NCBI GenBank assembly: GCA_050486265.1
Contig: JBJHCY010000001.1
Location: forward strand, 1-64,000
Direction: 5' to 3'
DNA: 64,000 bases
Origin: SLFH01 sp050486265
GTDB lineage: Bacteria > Planctomycetota > Phycisphaerae > Phycisphaerales > UBA1924
Under the pieces are notes generated by a model. The model was not told the origin of the DNA. It did not search any database and saw nothing but the letters and a program-made list of their open reading frames with translations. Positions 23,939 to 32,563 of this stretch are shown here, in pieces (position 1 is the stretch's first letter; every line of letters begins with the position of its first letter). Position numbers and translations under genes: made by a program.

Positions 23939-26039
23939 CCAGTACCCGGCGCCCCAGCCGATGATGCTCGACGGCGAGCAGGCCCCGCCGCCAAACCCCA
24001 TCGAGATCGTCTTCCGCGCTCTGGCCGGCAAGTGGCACTGGGCCATCCTGCTCGGCCTGATCCTCGGCATCGGCGGCTCGTACGCCGGCTACAACGCCAT
24101 GCAGCCGGAGTTCAGAAGCTCAGGTCGGATCGAGATTGAGCAGGTTCGCCGGGCCAGGCTCTATGACACAGAGGTGACCGACGGCATTCCGGCATTCGAG
24201 AGTTTTGTCGGCGGGCAGGTTGCGTTGCTGACATCTCCCAGGATCCGCGACGCGGCTGCAACCGATCCGCAGCTTCTGGAGGCGGGCTGGCCCCGTCCGC
24301 CTGTTGGCGTCATTCGGCTCCAGAACCGGCTCGAGGTCGGCTCGCCCCGTCGGTCGCCAATCATCATGGTGAGCGTGAGCGACGAGGACCCGCGTCTTGC
24401 GAAAGCCGCAGTCGACGCCGTGCTCCGCGCGTACGAGCGCATCGCCATCGACGGCGCCCAGGCCGAGTTCGCCCAGCGCGACCGCGAGCTGCGCAACATC
24501 CGAGACTCCAACCAGCGCGAACGCGACTCTCGCGAGGAGCGCGCCCGCCTGCTTGCCCAGGAAGAGGGCACCGACGACCTGACGCGCCGCCTGCAGCAGC
24601 AGGACGCGATGATCGAGCGCCTCGGCAACACCATCTTCGAGATGGAACGGTCGTTCGCCTCGATGGGCATCCCGACCGATATCAACGCCGAGACGGGCCG
24701 CATCCCCGCGACCGTGTTGGCCAACATGGACGACCAACTCCGCACCCTCAAGCAGCAGGAGACCGAGCTGCTCAGCCAGCGGACGCAGCTCTCGACCGAT
24801 TTCGGCCCGCGCCACCGTGAGTTGCGCGACCTCGACCGGCGCATCGCCGGCGTCCGCGCCCGAATGCAGGAGCGCGTCGAGGAGCTCCAGCAGGAGGTCC
24901 CCCGCATCGTCGGCGAGCTCGACAAGCTCCGGCGCGAGCTCCAAGCCGCCGTCGAAGAGCGCCGGCGCCTCGGCCAGGTCCAGCTCCGCATCGCCCAGCT
25001 CCGCGAGGAAGCCTCGCGCCACCACGAGATCTTCGAGGACGCCCGGCGGCGCCTCGAACAGCTCCGCGTCGAGAGCCAGAATCGAAGGATCGCCCGTATC
25101 TCCATCGAGCAGGAGGGTGATGTCCCCCTCGTCCCCGCCAAAGACCGCAGGCTCCCCCTCGCCGTCTTCGGTCTCGGCGCCGGCGGCGGCCTCGGCTTCG
25201 CCCTCGTCGGGCTGATCGGCTTCCTCTCGCCCCGCGTCCGCTCGGTGGGAGACCTGCCCAAGCCCGACCCCGAGGTCGGCGTGCTGGGCGCGATCCCGGA
25301 GTTCGACGCCTCCGACCCAGACCTGTGCGAGATGGCCGCCTCCAGCGTCCACATGCTCCGCAATCTCCTCGAAGTCAGGGAGCGGGGCGAGTCGGCGTGC
25401 AGCGTCTACACCGTCACCAGCGCCACCGCCGCGGAGGGCAAGTCAACCTCCGCCAAGGCGCTCGCCCGCTCCTTTGCGGCTTCGGGTCGGCGCACGCTGC
25501 TCGTCGACGCCGACCTCATCGGGCGCCAGCTCACCGCCGAGCGCGACATGCTCGACCGCCCGGGCTTCTCCGAACTCGTCCGCGAGGACCGCGAGATCGA
25601 GCCGGCGATGCTGATGAACGACTCGCGCAATCTCTGGCTGCTCGCCTCGGGCTCCGGCCTCGACGCCGACCCCGACCACTTCTCGCCCTCTCGCGTCCGA
25701 CGCGCCATCGCCCGCCTGCGCGAGCAGTACGACACCATCATCGTCGATACCGGGCCGATCCTCGGCAGCCTCGAAGCCTCCGCCCTCGTCGGCGCCAGCG
25801 ACGCGGTGCTCGTCGTCGTCGCTCGCGGCAAGGACGCACGCCTCATCAAGGTCGCCGTCGAACGCCTCCGACACCTCGAAGCCCGCTTCATCGGCCTGGT
25901 CTTCAACCGCGCCCGCAAGACCGAGATCACGCGCAGCGTCAGCAGCATGTCCAACGGCGTCCGAAGCCGCGTCGGCGGCAGATCGAGGCCGAGCCAGGCG
26001 ACAGTCGCCTCGCTCGTCGCACCAGAGAACGACGGATGA
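23925..26039 (+). CDS. Wzc/GumC-like chain-length determinant with CpsD-like ATPase domain
   Basis: This 704-residue protein combines an N-terminal Wzz domain, a long periplasmic coiled coil and a C-terminal P-loop ATPase. The first membrane helix is at about 37-56 (HWAILLGLILGIGGSYAGY). Heptad-rich Glu/Arg/Leu sequence runs from about 170 to 395, and the second helix is near 410-432. The ATPase has Walker A with EGKST (504-508), Walker A' LLVDADL (525-531) and Walker B IIVDTGP (605-611). Proteins of this class control polysaccharide length and export. The C-terminal ~100 residues contain no Tyr, so the tyrosine cluster that bacterial tyrosine kinases autophosphorylate is missing. It overlaps the next gene by 4 bp. 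Confidence 0.9.
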   Translation: MTTRDQYPAPQPMMLDGEQAPPPNPIEIVFRALAGKWHWAILLGLILGIGGSYAGYNAMQPEFRSSGRIEIEQVRRARLYDTEVTDGIPAFESFVGGQVALLTSPRIRDAAATDPQLLEAGWPRPPVGVIRLQNRLEVGSPRRSPIIMVSVSDEDPRLAKAAVDAVLRAYERIAIDGAQAEFAQRDRELRNIRDSNQRERDSREERARLLAQEEGTDDLTRRLQQQDAMIERLGNTIFEMERSFASMGIPTDINAETGRIPATVLANMDDQLRTLKQQETELLSQRTQLSTDFGPRHRELRDLDRRIAGVRARMQERVEELQQEVPRIVGELDKLRRELQAAVEERRRLGQVQLRIAQLREEASRHHEIFEDARRRLEQLRVESQNRRIARISIEQEGDVPLVPAKDRRLPLAVFGLGAGGGLGFALVGLIGFLSPRVRSVGDLPKPDPEVGVLGAIPEFDASDPDLCEMAASSVHMLRNLLEVRERGESACSVYTVTSATAAEGKSTSAKALARSFAASGRRTLLVDADLIGRQLTAERDMLDRPGFSELVREDREIEPAMLMNDSRNLWLLASGSGLDADPDHFSPSRVRRAIARLREQYDTIIVDTGPILGSLEASALVGASDAVLVVVARGKDARLIKVAVERLRHLEARFIGLVFNRARKTEITRSVSSMSNGVRSRVGGRSRPSQATVASLVAPENDG

Positions 26040-27490
26040 CACTCACCCCCGCACGCCCGGTCTCGATGACCTTCGGCGAGCCCGATCAGGGTGATCGCGG
26101 CGTGCGCGGCAAGCTCTGGGGCGCTCGGCCCGTCGGCCTCCACGACCTCGTCTGGGCCTCGACCGGTGTGCGCGTCGTCCGCAACGGGACGCCCGCCCCC
26201 GAACAGTCCGGCCCGGTGCTCTACCTCCTGCTCCCGGCGGACACGCTCGTCTGGTTCGACATCGCCAAGGTGCTCAAAAGGCTCCATTGGGACAGCCCGG
26301 ACCTCGTCCGACTCCGCCTGACGATGACCGACGACTCGTCCTACCGCGAGCGCGTCGTCAGCAACGGGGGCGACCTGCTCAAGGAGATCCGGCGCGAGTA
26401 CCGCGCCCGCGCCCTCCGCACCGCCCGCGCCTGGGTCACCCCCGACCACCGCATCGCCGAGATCTGGCGCACCGCGCCGAGCGAGGCCGAAGGGCTCAGA
26501 AAGCTCCGCGCCGTCTACCGCTCCAAGTCCGGATCGCCCATCGCGATGGAGGGCGAGATCTTCAACGGGCGCGACCCCGAAGGCGTCGACCGCTGGCTGG
26601 CCAGAACCCTCCCCAGGTGGTCGCGCCAACGCGCCGTCCTCCCGTCGGTCTACCGATTCTCCGACGGCGTCTGGGCCCACGAATCCGCCGAGATCGACGA
26701 GAACGCCCGCGTGATCGGCAACGCGTGGATCGGCGCGGGCGCACGCATCGGCCCGGGCGAGGTGCTCGTCGGCCCCGCCGTCGTCCCCGACCGCGAAGAC
26801 CCGGGCGCCCCGCCACCGATCCACTGGTCGCTCGTCAAAGCCCCGCACTGGCGCCTGCCGGACCTGGCCAAGGCCGGTCGCGCCCGACGCTTCGGCAAGC
26901 GCGCCTTCGATATCGCCTTCAGCGCGGTCGTGCTCGCGGCCACACTGCCCTTCTACCCGCTGTTTATGCTGGCGATCTTCATCGAGGACGGTCGGCCCTT
27001 CTTCTTCGCCCACCGGCGCCAGACGCTCGGCGGCAAGTCGTTCCCCTGCCTGAAGTTCCGCACCATGCGCCGCGACGCCGACGAGCTCAAGGCCAAGCTC
27101 ATGGCCGAGAATGTCTGCGACGGGCCCCAATTCTTCATCCAGAACGACCCGCGCGTGCTCAAGGTCGGCAAGGTGATGCGCAAGCTCCAGATCGACGAAT
27201 TGCCGCAGTTTCTCAATGTGCTCGCCGGGCACATGAGCGTCGTCGGTCCGCGCCCGAGCCCCGACAGCGAGAACCAGTTCTGCCCCGCGTGGCGCGAGGC
27301 GCGCCTGAGCGTCCGCCCGGGCATCACCGGCCTGTGGCAGGTCCGAAGGACGCGCGAGCCGCTGACCGATTTCCAGGAGTGGATCCGATACGACCTCGAG
27401 TATGTCCAGCACCAGTCGTGGGGGCGCGACCTCTGGATCATCTGGCAGACCGTCTGGCAGATCCTCGCCAAGATCCTCAAGAAAGATTGA
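26036..27490 (+). CDS. Undecaprenyl-phosphate sugar phosphotransferase (WbaP/PglC-like)
   Basis: The 484-residue product would start repeat-unit synthesis by moving a sugar phosphate to undecaprenyl phosphate. The C-terminal ~200 residues match the bacterial sugar transferase domain: KRAFDIAFSAVVLAATLPFY with the membrane helix, FFFAHRRQTLGGKSFPCLKFRTM, KVMRKLQIDELPQFLNVL, SVVGPRPSPDSE and RPGITGLWQV. The N-terminal ~280 residues differ from the usual multi-helix or CoA-binding-like regions. They are soluble, and residues about 220-245 (AEIDENARVIGNAWIGAGAR, then IGPGEV) are hexapeptide-like beta-helix repeats. The ATG overlaps the Wzc-like stop. Confidence 0.9.
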   Translation: MTLTPARPVSMTFGEPDQGDRGVRGKLWGARPVGLHDLVWASTGVRVVRNGTPAPEQSGPVLYLLLPADTLVWFDIAKVLKRLHWDSPDLVRLRLTMTDDSSYRERVVSNGGDLLKEIRREYRARALRTARAWVTPDHRIAEIWRTAPSEAEGLRKLRAVYRSKSGSPIAMEGEIFNGRDPEGVDRWLARTLPRWSRQRAVLPSVYRFSDGVWAHESAEIDENARVIGNAWIGAGARIGPGEVLVGPAVVPDREDPGAPPPIHWSLVKAPHWRLPDLAKAGRARRFGKRAFDIAFSAVVLAATLPFYPLFMLAIFIEDGRPFFFAHRRQTLGGKSFPCLKFRTMRRDADELKAKLMAENVCDGPQFFIQNDPRVLKVGKVMRKLQIDELPQFLNVLAGHMSVVGPRPSPDSENQFCPAWREARLSVRPGITGLWQVRRTREPLTDFQEWIRYDLEYVQHQSWGRDLWIIWQTVWQILAKILKKD

Positions 27491-27520
27491 CTCGCTCGCA
27501 GCGCGAGGGGAACGGGAAAG

Positions 27521-30500
27521 ATGAGAAAGTCCGCAAAGATCAAGCTCGCCGTCCTGCTCGCGGGCGTCGGCGTCGCCGGCGCAGCGACCTTCGCAGCGTA
27601 CACCGTCCACAACTCGCGCAAGGCCCAGCAGGCCATCGACGCGGGGGCGGAAGGGATGCGCCTGTACGAAGCGGGCGAGTACGAGAGGGCGCTGCCCCAT
27701 CTGAGCAGGTTCGTCGCCCACCAGCGCGAGGATGTCGACGCGCTGATCGCTCTGGCCGAGTCTCGCCGGCGAGTGCCGCAGCCAAACCTCGGCCACATCC
27801 GCTTCGCGACCCGCCTGGCGGGCGAGGCGGTCCTGCTCGAACCGTCGAACATGCGGGCGAGAACCCTCCAGCTCGAGCTTCTGGCAGATTCGGGCATGGT
27901 CACCGAACTGATCGACGCCGCGCGCGAGACCCTCCGGCGCGACCCCACCCACCGCAACGCCCACGAACTGCTCGTCGACGGGCTGACCGTCGCCGGACGC
28001 CCTCGCGAAGCGCTCGAAGCGGCTCAGGCGTTCGCGCAGCAGTTCCCAGACGAGCTCCAGCCGCGGCTGCGTGTGCTGGTGGCGATGAACGCCTCCGACG
28101 CGCCCGAGCCCGAGCTCGAGGCCTATTTCGAATCACTCCGCGAACAGTTCGAGGGCAAGCCCGAGCTAGTGCTCATCGACGCCAGCCGGTTGCAGGCGAC
28201 GGGACGCTTCGAGGAGGCTGTCGCACGGGTCGACAGCGTCAACCCCGCAGAGTTCGAGACCACCGAGCAGGTCCGCGGGCTCATCCGCCTGCACGACCGG
28301 CTCGCGGGGCGCAGGCCCGCCGACGGGCGGAGCCGCCTCCGCCACGCCGAAGCGGCCATCGACCGCGCCATCGAAAGCCTCGACGAACCCGAGGAGATCG
28401 CGCTCTTCGGTGTCGTGCGCGCGTGGGGGCTGATCGACAACGAACAGGCCGCACGCCGCCTGGAAACGCTGCTCGAAGGCGCTCCCGAGCGGGCGCCGAT
28501 CGATGCTGTCGGCTGGGCGGCCTTTATGGTCGCCTCGGGCGACGCCGCCGCCGACCGCTTCCCGCGCGCGCGCGCCGTGCTCGAAGACGCTTCCGGCCAG
28601 ACCGCGCGAGAATGGAAAGCCCTCGTGAAGGCCGCTGAGCAACTCGGCAGCGGCCGCCCGACCGAGGCCCGAAGAACGCTCGCCTCGATCGAGCCACAGG
28701 GCGACAAGCGGGCGCTATCGACGCTCCTGCGCGCGCGGGCCGAGGCGATGCTCGGCGAGCAGTCCGCCGCCATCCGCAGCCTCCAGCAGATCGTCGAGCA
28801 GCCCGAGTGGCGGCGCGCGCGCGGACTGCTCGCCTCGATCCACCTCGACCGCGGCGAGTTCAGAGAGGGCGTGAACGCCGTCGCGCTCGACCCCGACCCC
28901 GACTCTTGGCCGTCGGGCGTGGCGATGCTCTACGAGGCCCGCATCACCAACGCCGAACGATCCGGCGCGGGGCTCGACGACGCGGAGGGCACCATCGAGT
29001 CGCTGCTCGCACTCATGGAAACCAATCCCGACAACCCGGTGCTCATCGGCTGGCTCGCCCGCGCCATGGTGCTCGACGGACAGAACGAAGAGGCGATCGG
29101 TTACGCCCGCAAGTTGCTGGAGACCAACGCCGATGCCGGGGTCCTGCTGACCGTCGCGCGCAGGCTCGGCCCGGTCGATGACAGCCTTGCCCAGCGGATC
29201 TCGGCGGCGGCGATCGAGCGTGCCCCCGGCGACGCACGCTCGCTGCTCAGGGCCGCGTTGACCGAGGCCGCCTTCGGCCGCGTTGAGCTGGGCGAGTCCA
29301 TGCTCCGCACGGCGCTCCAGCAGGCCGAAGGGCGCTCCCGGATCGACTTCGAAGTCGCGATGGGGGCGTTCCTCGATCAGACTGGCGATCAACGCGCGCC
29401 GCAGTATTGGTTCGAGCTCGCCGAACGCCGTCAGGACGAGCCCGCCGTCATCCTCCAGGCGCTCGAGTCTTCCTCGGTCTGGGCGGAGCCGGCACGCACC
29501 GAGCCGCTGATCCAACGCCTCCGCGACGCCTCGGGCGAGGGTGCGGTCACATGGCGGATCTTCGACGCGAGGCGCAGGCTCGCGGCCTCGCCTTCGGCCA
29601 GCGACCTCAACCAGATCATCCTCTCGCTCTCGTCGGTGCTTCGCAACGACCCCGCGAACACCCGCGCCCTCGCGCTGACCGCCGAGGCCCACGAGCGGGC
29701 CGGCAACACCGACGCCGCCATCAACACCGTCCGAAACGCGGTGACCGCGGGCGCGCCGGGAGAAGCACGCGTCACGCTCATCGAACTGCTCCTCAGGGCC
29801 GGGCGTCTGGAAGAGGCCGACAGGGAACTCGTGCTCCTCGGCGAGGTCGCACGCGCCGACAGAGGCTTCCTCTCAAGGCGGGCGGAGATCTACGAGAGCC
29901 GCGGCATGCTCCAGGAGGCCCTCCAAGACCGCCGACGCCTCGCCAGATCCGGCGAGCCCGCCGACATGATCGCCCTCGCTCTCGCCCAGGCCCGCGTCGG
30001 AGACTCCCAGGGCGTGCTCAGCACGGTCGACGCGATCCAGCGCGAGGGGCAGGTCGACGAGTCCCTCGTCCCGCTCGTCGCAAGACTCCTCTCCGAGAGC
30101 GGACGCGAGGCCGACGCGATCGCGCTCCTGGAAACCATCGAGGGCGGCAGCGGCGAACTCGCACGCGCCCGGTTCCTCGCCGCCGGCGGCAGATTCCAAG
30201 ACGCCGCCGACCTCGCAGGACAGGTCGCCGACCGCGAGCCCGGGAACACCCAGGCTTGGCTGCTGCTCGTCCGTTCGAGTGTCGCGGCGACCCGTTTCGA
30301 CGACGCCCTACGCCACACCGAACGCGCTGCAGAACGACACCCCGACCACGCCGAGTTCGCCCGTATCGTCACCATCCTGCGCGGGGCCGAGACCGCCGAG
30401 CCGAGCGTCGCCAGCCTCGCCCGCCTCGCCGTCGCCTCGCCCCTCTTCGTCGGGGGCGAGGGCTCACCCGAGGCCGACGGCCTCACCCGCCTGGCGGCAG

Positions 30501-31699
30501 AGGCGATCAGGCGATCAGCAGGACTCGACTCGTTCATCGCCGATCTCCGAGGATTCGCCCGCCAGAACCAGCGCTTCTACGCCGCGTGGCGCCTGCTCTT
30601 CGAGGCCCTCGGCGAGGCAGGCCGGTTCGACGAAGCCATCGAGCTCGCCCGCGAGGCCGAACGCTGGATGCCCTACGACTTCCGCCCCTCCCGCGACCTC
30701 GCGCGCTTCGCCAGGGCGACGGGCCGGGGAGAAGAAGCCCTCGCAGCCGCCGACCGCTGGCAACGCCGGGGCGGCAACGCCTTCGAGATCGCCGTCTTCT
30801 CCTCCGTGCTCGACCTGCAGCGAGGCGCCGGACGCAACGCCTTGGACCGCTTGACTCCCTACGCAGAGCAGATCCGCCAGAGCAACAGCGCTGAGGCCCT
30901 CGGCGTCTACGCCTCCGCCCTGGCCGCCACCGGCGACCTCCAGGCCGCCGGCGCGATCATCTGGCCGCGCGTCGAGCGAGACAGCAACTGGTTCCCCGTC
31001 GCCGTCGGTGTCGGCGAGGCCATCGACCCCGCGCGGGCCGAAGCCCGACGCACATGGCTCACACGCCTGATCGGCTTTGTCGGCGAAGATCCTGACAAGC
31101 TCGGCCCCATCATGGGCTATGCCTATCAAACCGCGATCAACACCGGCGACACCGCCGACATCGAGGCGGCCGAAACCCTCGCCCGGCGCAATAACGCCGC
31201 AGCGCCCGGCCGCCCGGGGCCGATGCTCGTCCTCGCCGGCCTCGCCGAGCAGCGCGAGGACGCCGCCGACGCCGAGATGTGGTATCGCGAGCTCCTCCGC
31301 CTGGAGCCGGAGAACCCCGTCGCCCTCAACAACCTCGCTTATGTCCTGGTCCGCCAGCCCGACCGAGCCGCCGACGCCCTCCCCCTCGCCCAGCGGGCCG
31401 ACCAGAACGCGACCGAGCGGGGCTTCCCCCCCCAGGTCCTCGCCTCGATCCGCCACACCCACGGCCTCGCCCTCCTCCGAACCGGCGACCCGGCCAAAGC
31501 CCGAGAGGTGCTCGAATCAGGCTTGCGTCAAAACGACTCGATGCCGGACCTGCTGCTGGCGCTCGCCGAGACCATGATTGAGCTCGAAGCGCCAGAGGAA
31601 ACAGAGCGATTGCTCGACAGTCTGGACACTTTCCCCAATCTCACACCCGCCCAATCATCCCAGCTTCGCAGGCTGAGGGAACGCGCGCAATCCGGTTGA
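27521..31699 (+). CDS. Large membrane-anchored TPR protein of the exosortase locus
   Basis: A 1392-residue protein with a basic N-terminus and one hydrophobic segment (about 8-27), followed by helical repeats over nearly the whole length. Many repeats carry the TPR spacing of small and large residues, for example AGEYERALPHLSRFVAH, NTDAAINTVRNAV, GMLQEALQDRRRLA and the near-terminal EPENPVALNNLAYVLVRQ. Long periplasmic TPR proteins are common next to exosortase and EpsI genes (PrsT-like), where they are presumed to scaffold polysaccharide assembly. It starts 30 bp after the sugar transferase and is the last gene of the operon. No catalytic domain is seen. Confidence 0.85.
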   Translation: MRKSAKIKLAVLLAGVGVAGAATFAAYTVHNSRKAQQAIDAGAEGMRLYEAGEYERALPHLSRFVAHQREDVDALIALAESRRRVPQPNLGHIRFATRLAGEAVLLEPSNMRARTLQLELLADSGMVTELIDAARETLRRDPTHRNAHELLVDGLTVAGRPREALEAAQAFAQQFPDELQPRLRVLVAMNASDAPEPELEAYFESLREQFEGKPELVLIDASRLQATGRFEEAVARVDSVNPAEFETTEQVRGLIRLHDRLAGRRPADGRSRLRHAEAAIDRAIESLDEPEEIALFGVVRAWGLIDNEQAARRLETLLEGAPERAPIDAVGWAAFMVASGDAAADRFPRARAVLEDASGQTAREWKALVKAAEQLGSGRPTEARRTLASIEPQGDKRALSTLLRARAEAMLGEQSAAIRSLQQIVEQPEWRRARGLLASIHLDRGEFREGVNAVALDPDPDSWPSGVAMLYEARITNAERSGAGLDDAEGTIESLLALMETNPDNPVLIGWLARAMVLDGQNEEAIGYARKLLETNADAGVLLTVARRLGPVDDSLAQRISAAAIERAPGDARSLLRAALTEAAFGRVELGESMLRTALQQAEGRSRIDFEVAMGAFLDQTGDQRAPQYWFELAERRQDEPAVILQALESSSVWAEPARTEPLIQRLRDASGEGAVTWRIFDARRRLAASPSASDLNQIILSLSSVLRNDPANTRALALTAEAHERAGNTDAAINTVRNAVTAGAPGEARVTLIELLLRAGRLEEADRELVLLGEVARADRGFLSRRAEIYESRGMLQEALQDRRRLARSGEPADMIALALAQARVGDSQGVLSTVDAIQREGQVDESLVPLVARLLSESGREADAIALLETIEGGSGELARARFLAAGGRFQDAADLAGQVADREPGNTQAWLLLVRSSVAATRFDDALRHTERAAERHPDHAEFARIVTILRGAETAEPSVASLARLAVASPLFVGGEGSPEADGLTRLAAEAIRRSAGLDSFIADLRGFARQNQRFYAAWRLLFEALGEAGRFDEAIELAREAERWMPYDFRPSRDLARFARATGRGEEALAAADRWQRRGGNAFEIAVFSSVLDLQRGAGRNALDRLTPYAEQIRQSNSAEALGVYASALAATGDLQAAGAIIWPRVERDSNWFPVAVGVGEAIDPARAEARRTWLTRLIGFVGEDPDKLGPIMGYAYQTAINTGDTADIEAAETLARRNNAAAPGRPGPMLVLAGLAEQREDAADAEMWYRELLRLEPENPVALNNLAYVLVRQPDRAADALPLAQRADQNATERGFPPQVLASIRHTHGLALLRTGDPAKAREVLESGLRQNDSMPDLLLALAETMIELEAPEETERLLDSLDTFPNLTPAQSSQLRRLRERAQSG

Positions 31700-31899
31700 A
31701 ACACGAACACTTTGCTGCAGGCTCGGTGTTGTCGCAGGGTTCGCGGCCAATAAAAACTGTTGCGACGGGCTCTGATTCACCGATCACCCGATAATTCTGC
31801 CGAACATTTTGTTTGCGTCGGTCCCGGACGCGGTTATACTTGACCCCAGAGAGGGCGTGGTGGTGTGTAAACCACGCTCCCGGAATAGGGGCTCAAGCA
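31700..31899 (+). promoter_or_regulatory. Promoter and leader hairpin of the 31900 gene
   Basis: TATACT at 31835-31840 matches TATAAT at 5 of 6; TTTGCG (31812-31817), 17 bp upstream, is a weak -35. In the presumed leader, GCGTGGT (31855-31861) pairs with ACCACGC (31871-31877) around a 9-nt loop, ending 22 nt before the ATG. No terminator for the TPR gene was recognised here. Confidence 0.5.
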
Positions 31900-32385
31900 A
31901 TGCCTGCTGCATCAGACTTCTACAGAACTTCAATCTTGGCTGGCTCGGTGTTCGGCCTGCTGACTGCTACGGCAGCGTCGGCGGCACCGATCTCGCCCGT
32001 TGCCCCTGAGATTCATTCTGACGAGTTCGGGTTCGGGGCCGTGGTCACTGAGTTGGTCCGCGCGCCCCACACCATCGACTTGGCCCATTCGAGCGGCGGT
32101 CCGGGGGTTGGTATACCCGTCGGGCAGCCGTACTACTCGCGCTTCGGCGGCAGGAACACCAATCCGCCCATCGAACAGCTGAGGTTCGGGTTCGACCTGA
32201 CAGGATCGGTCGCGCCTATCGCCGACGGGAACGCGTCGAGCTATCCCGCCATCGGGCGATCTCCGGCCCTCGATCATGGAGATCGGCTCAACCCCATCGT
32301 CGCGATCCCGCTGCCTTCTGGCGGGCTGCTGGCGCTCCTCGGCCTCGGCTTGATCGGGGTCCGCCGGAACAGATCTGTTCCCTGA
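31900..32385 (+). CDS. Secreted protein with PLP-CTERM-type sorting tail
   Basis: A 161-residue protein with a signal peptide (TSILAGSVFGLLTATAASAA, about 11-30) and a C-terminal tripartite tail: IPLPSGG, a hydrophobic helix LLALLGLGLIGV, and RRNRSVP. That tail is the PEP-CTERM class recognised by exosortases, close to the VPLPA variety. The ~105-residue mature domain is rich in Gly, Pro and Asn and lacks the Cys/Gln motifs of the three following paralogues, so it is a different family with the same tail. The ATG at 31900 lies downstream of the promoter; a more upstream start would fall inside it. Confidence 0.78.
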   Translation: MPAASDFYRTSILAGSVFGLLTATAASAAPISPVAPEIHSDEFGFGAVVTELVRAPHTIDLAHSSGGPGVGIPVGQPYYSRFGGRNTNPPIEQLRFGFDLTGSVAPIADGNASSYPAIGRSPALDHGDRLNPIVAIPLPSGGLLALLGLGLIGVRRNRSVP

Positions 32386-32400
32386 GTTTTTCCCCAGCCT

Positions 32401-32423
32401 CCGAGAGGGGTGTCCCCTCTCGG
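32401..32423 (+). terminator. Perfect hairpin after the 31900 gene
   Basis: CCGAGAGGGG and CCCCTCTCGG form a perfect 10-bp stem around a TGT loop, 15 bp after the stop codon. No T-run follows, so it may be a weak terminator or an RNA-stabilising hairpin. Confidence 0.55.
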
Positions 32424-32490
32424 ACTCGGCTTGTGCACGGACGCGAGCCAAAACTTATCGGGCACGGAAGCAGAGAGTGAGTTCGCCTTG

Positions 32491-32538
32491 GGAGAGGCGA
32501 CAGCAAGTTTCAGGAACGCCGCGACCTCTCCTCGCGGC
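32491..32538 (+). promoter_or_regulatory. Candidate pseudoknot leader of the 32564 gene
   Basis: GCCGCGA (32518-32524) pairs with TCGCGGC (32532-32538). The entire 7-nt loop CCTCTCC (32525-32531) is the exact reverse complement of GGAGAGG at 32491-32497. Loop-to-upstream pairing would make a pseudoknot ending about 25 nt before the ATG. The loop could also pair with the GGGAGG ribosome-binding site near 32551, so two exclusive states are possible. Confidence 0.45.
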
Positions 32539-32563
32539 AAGAACACGAACGGGAGGATTTGAT

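Noticed and set aside
25406..27964. Long minus-strand open frame opposite the kinase and sugar transferase
   Set aside because: Antisense shadow. The + strand carries clear P-loop and sugar-transferase motifs across the same interval.
29407..30894. Arg/Pro-rich + strand frame inside the TPR gene
   Set aside because: Out-of-frame shadow of the TPR repeats with strongly biased Arg/Pro composition.
31813..31899. Upstream start for the 31900 PLP-CTERM protein
   Set aside because: It would place the TATACT box and the leader hairpin inside the coding region and spoil the signal peptide.
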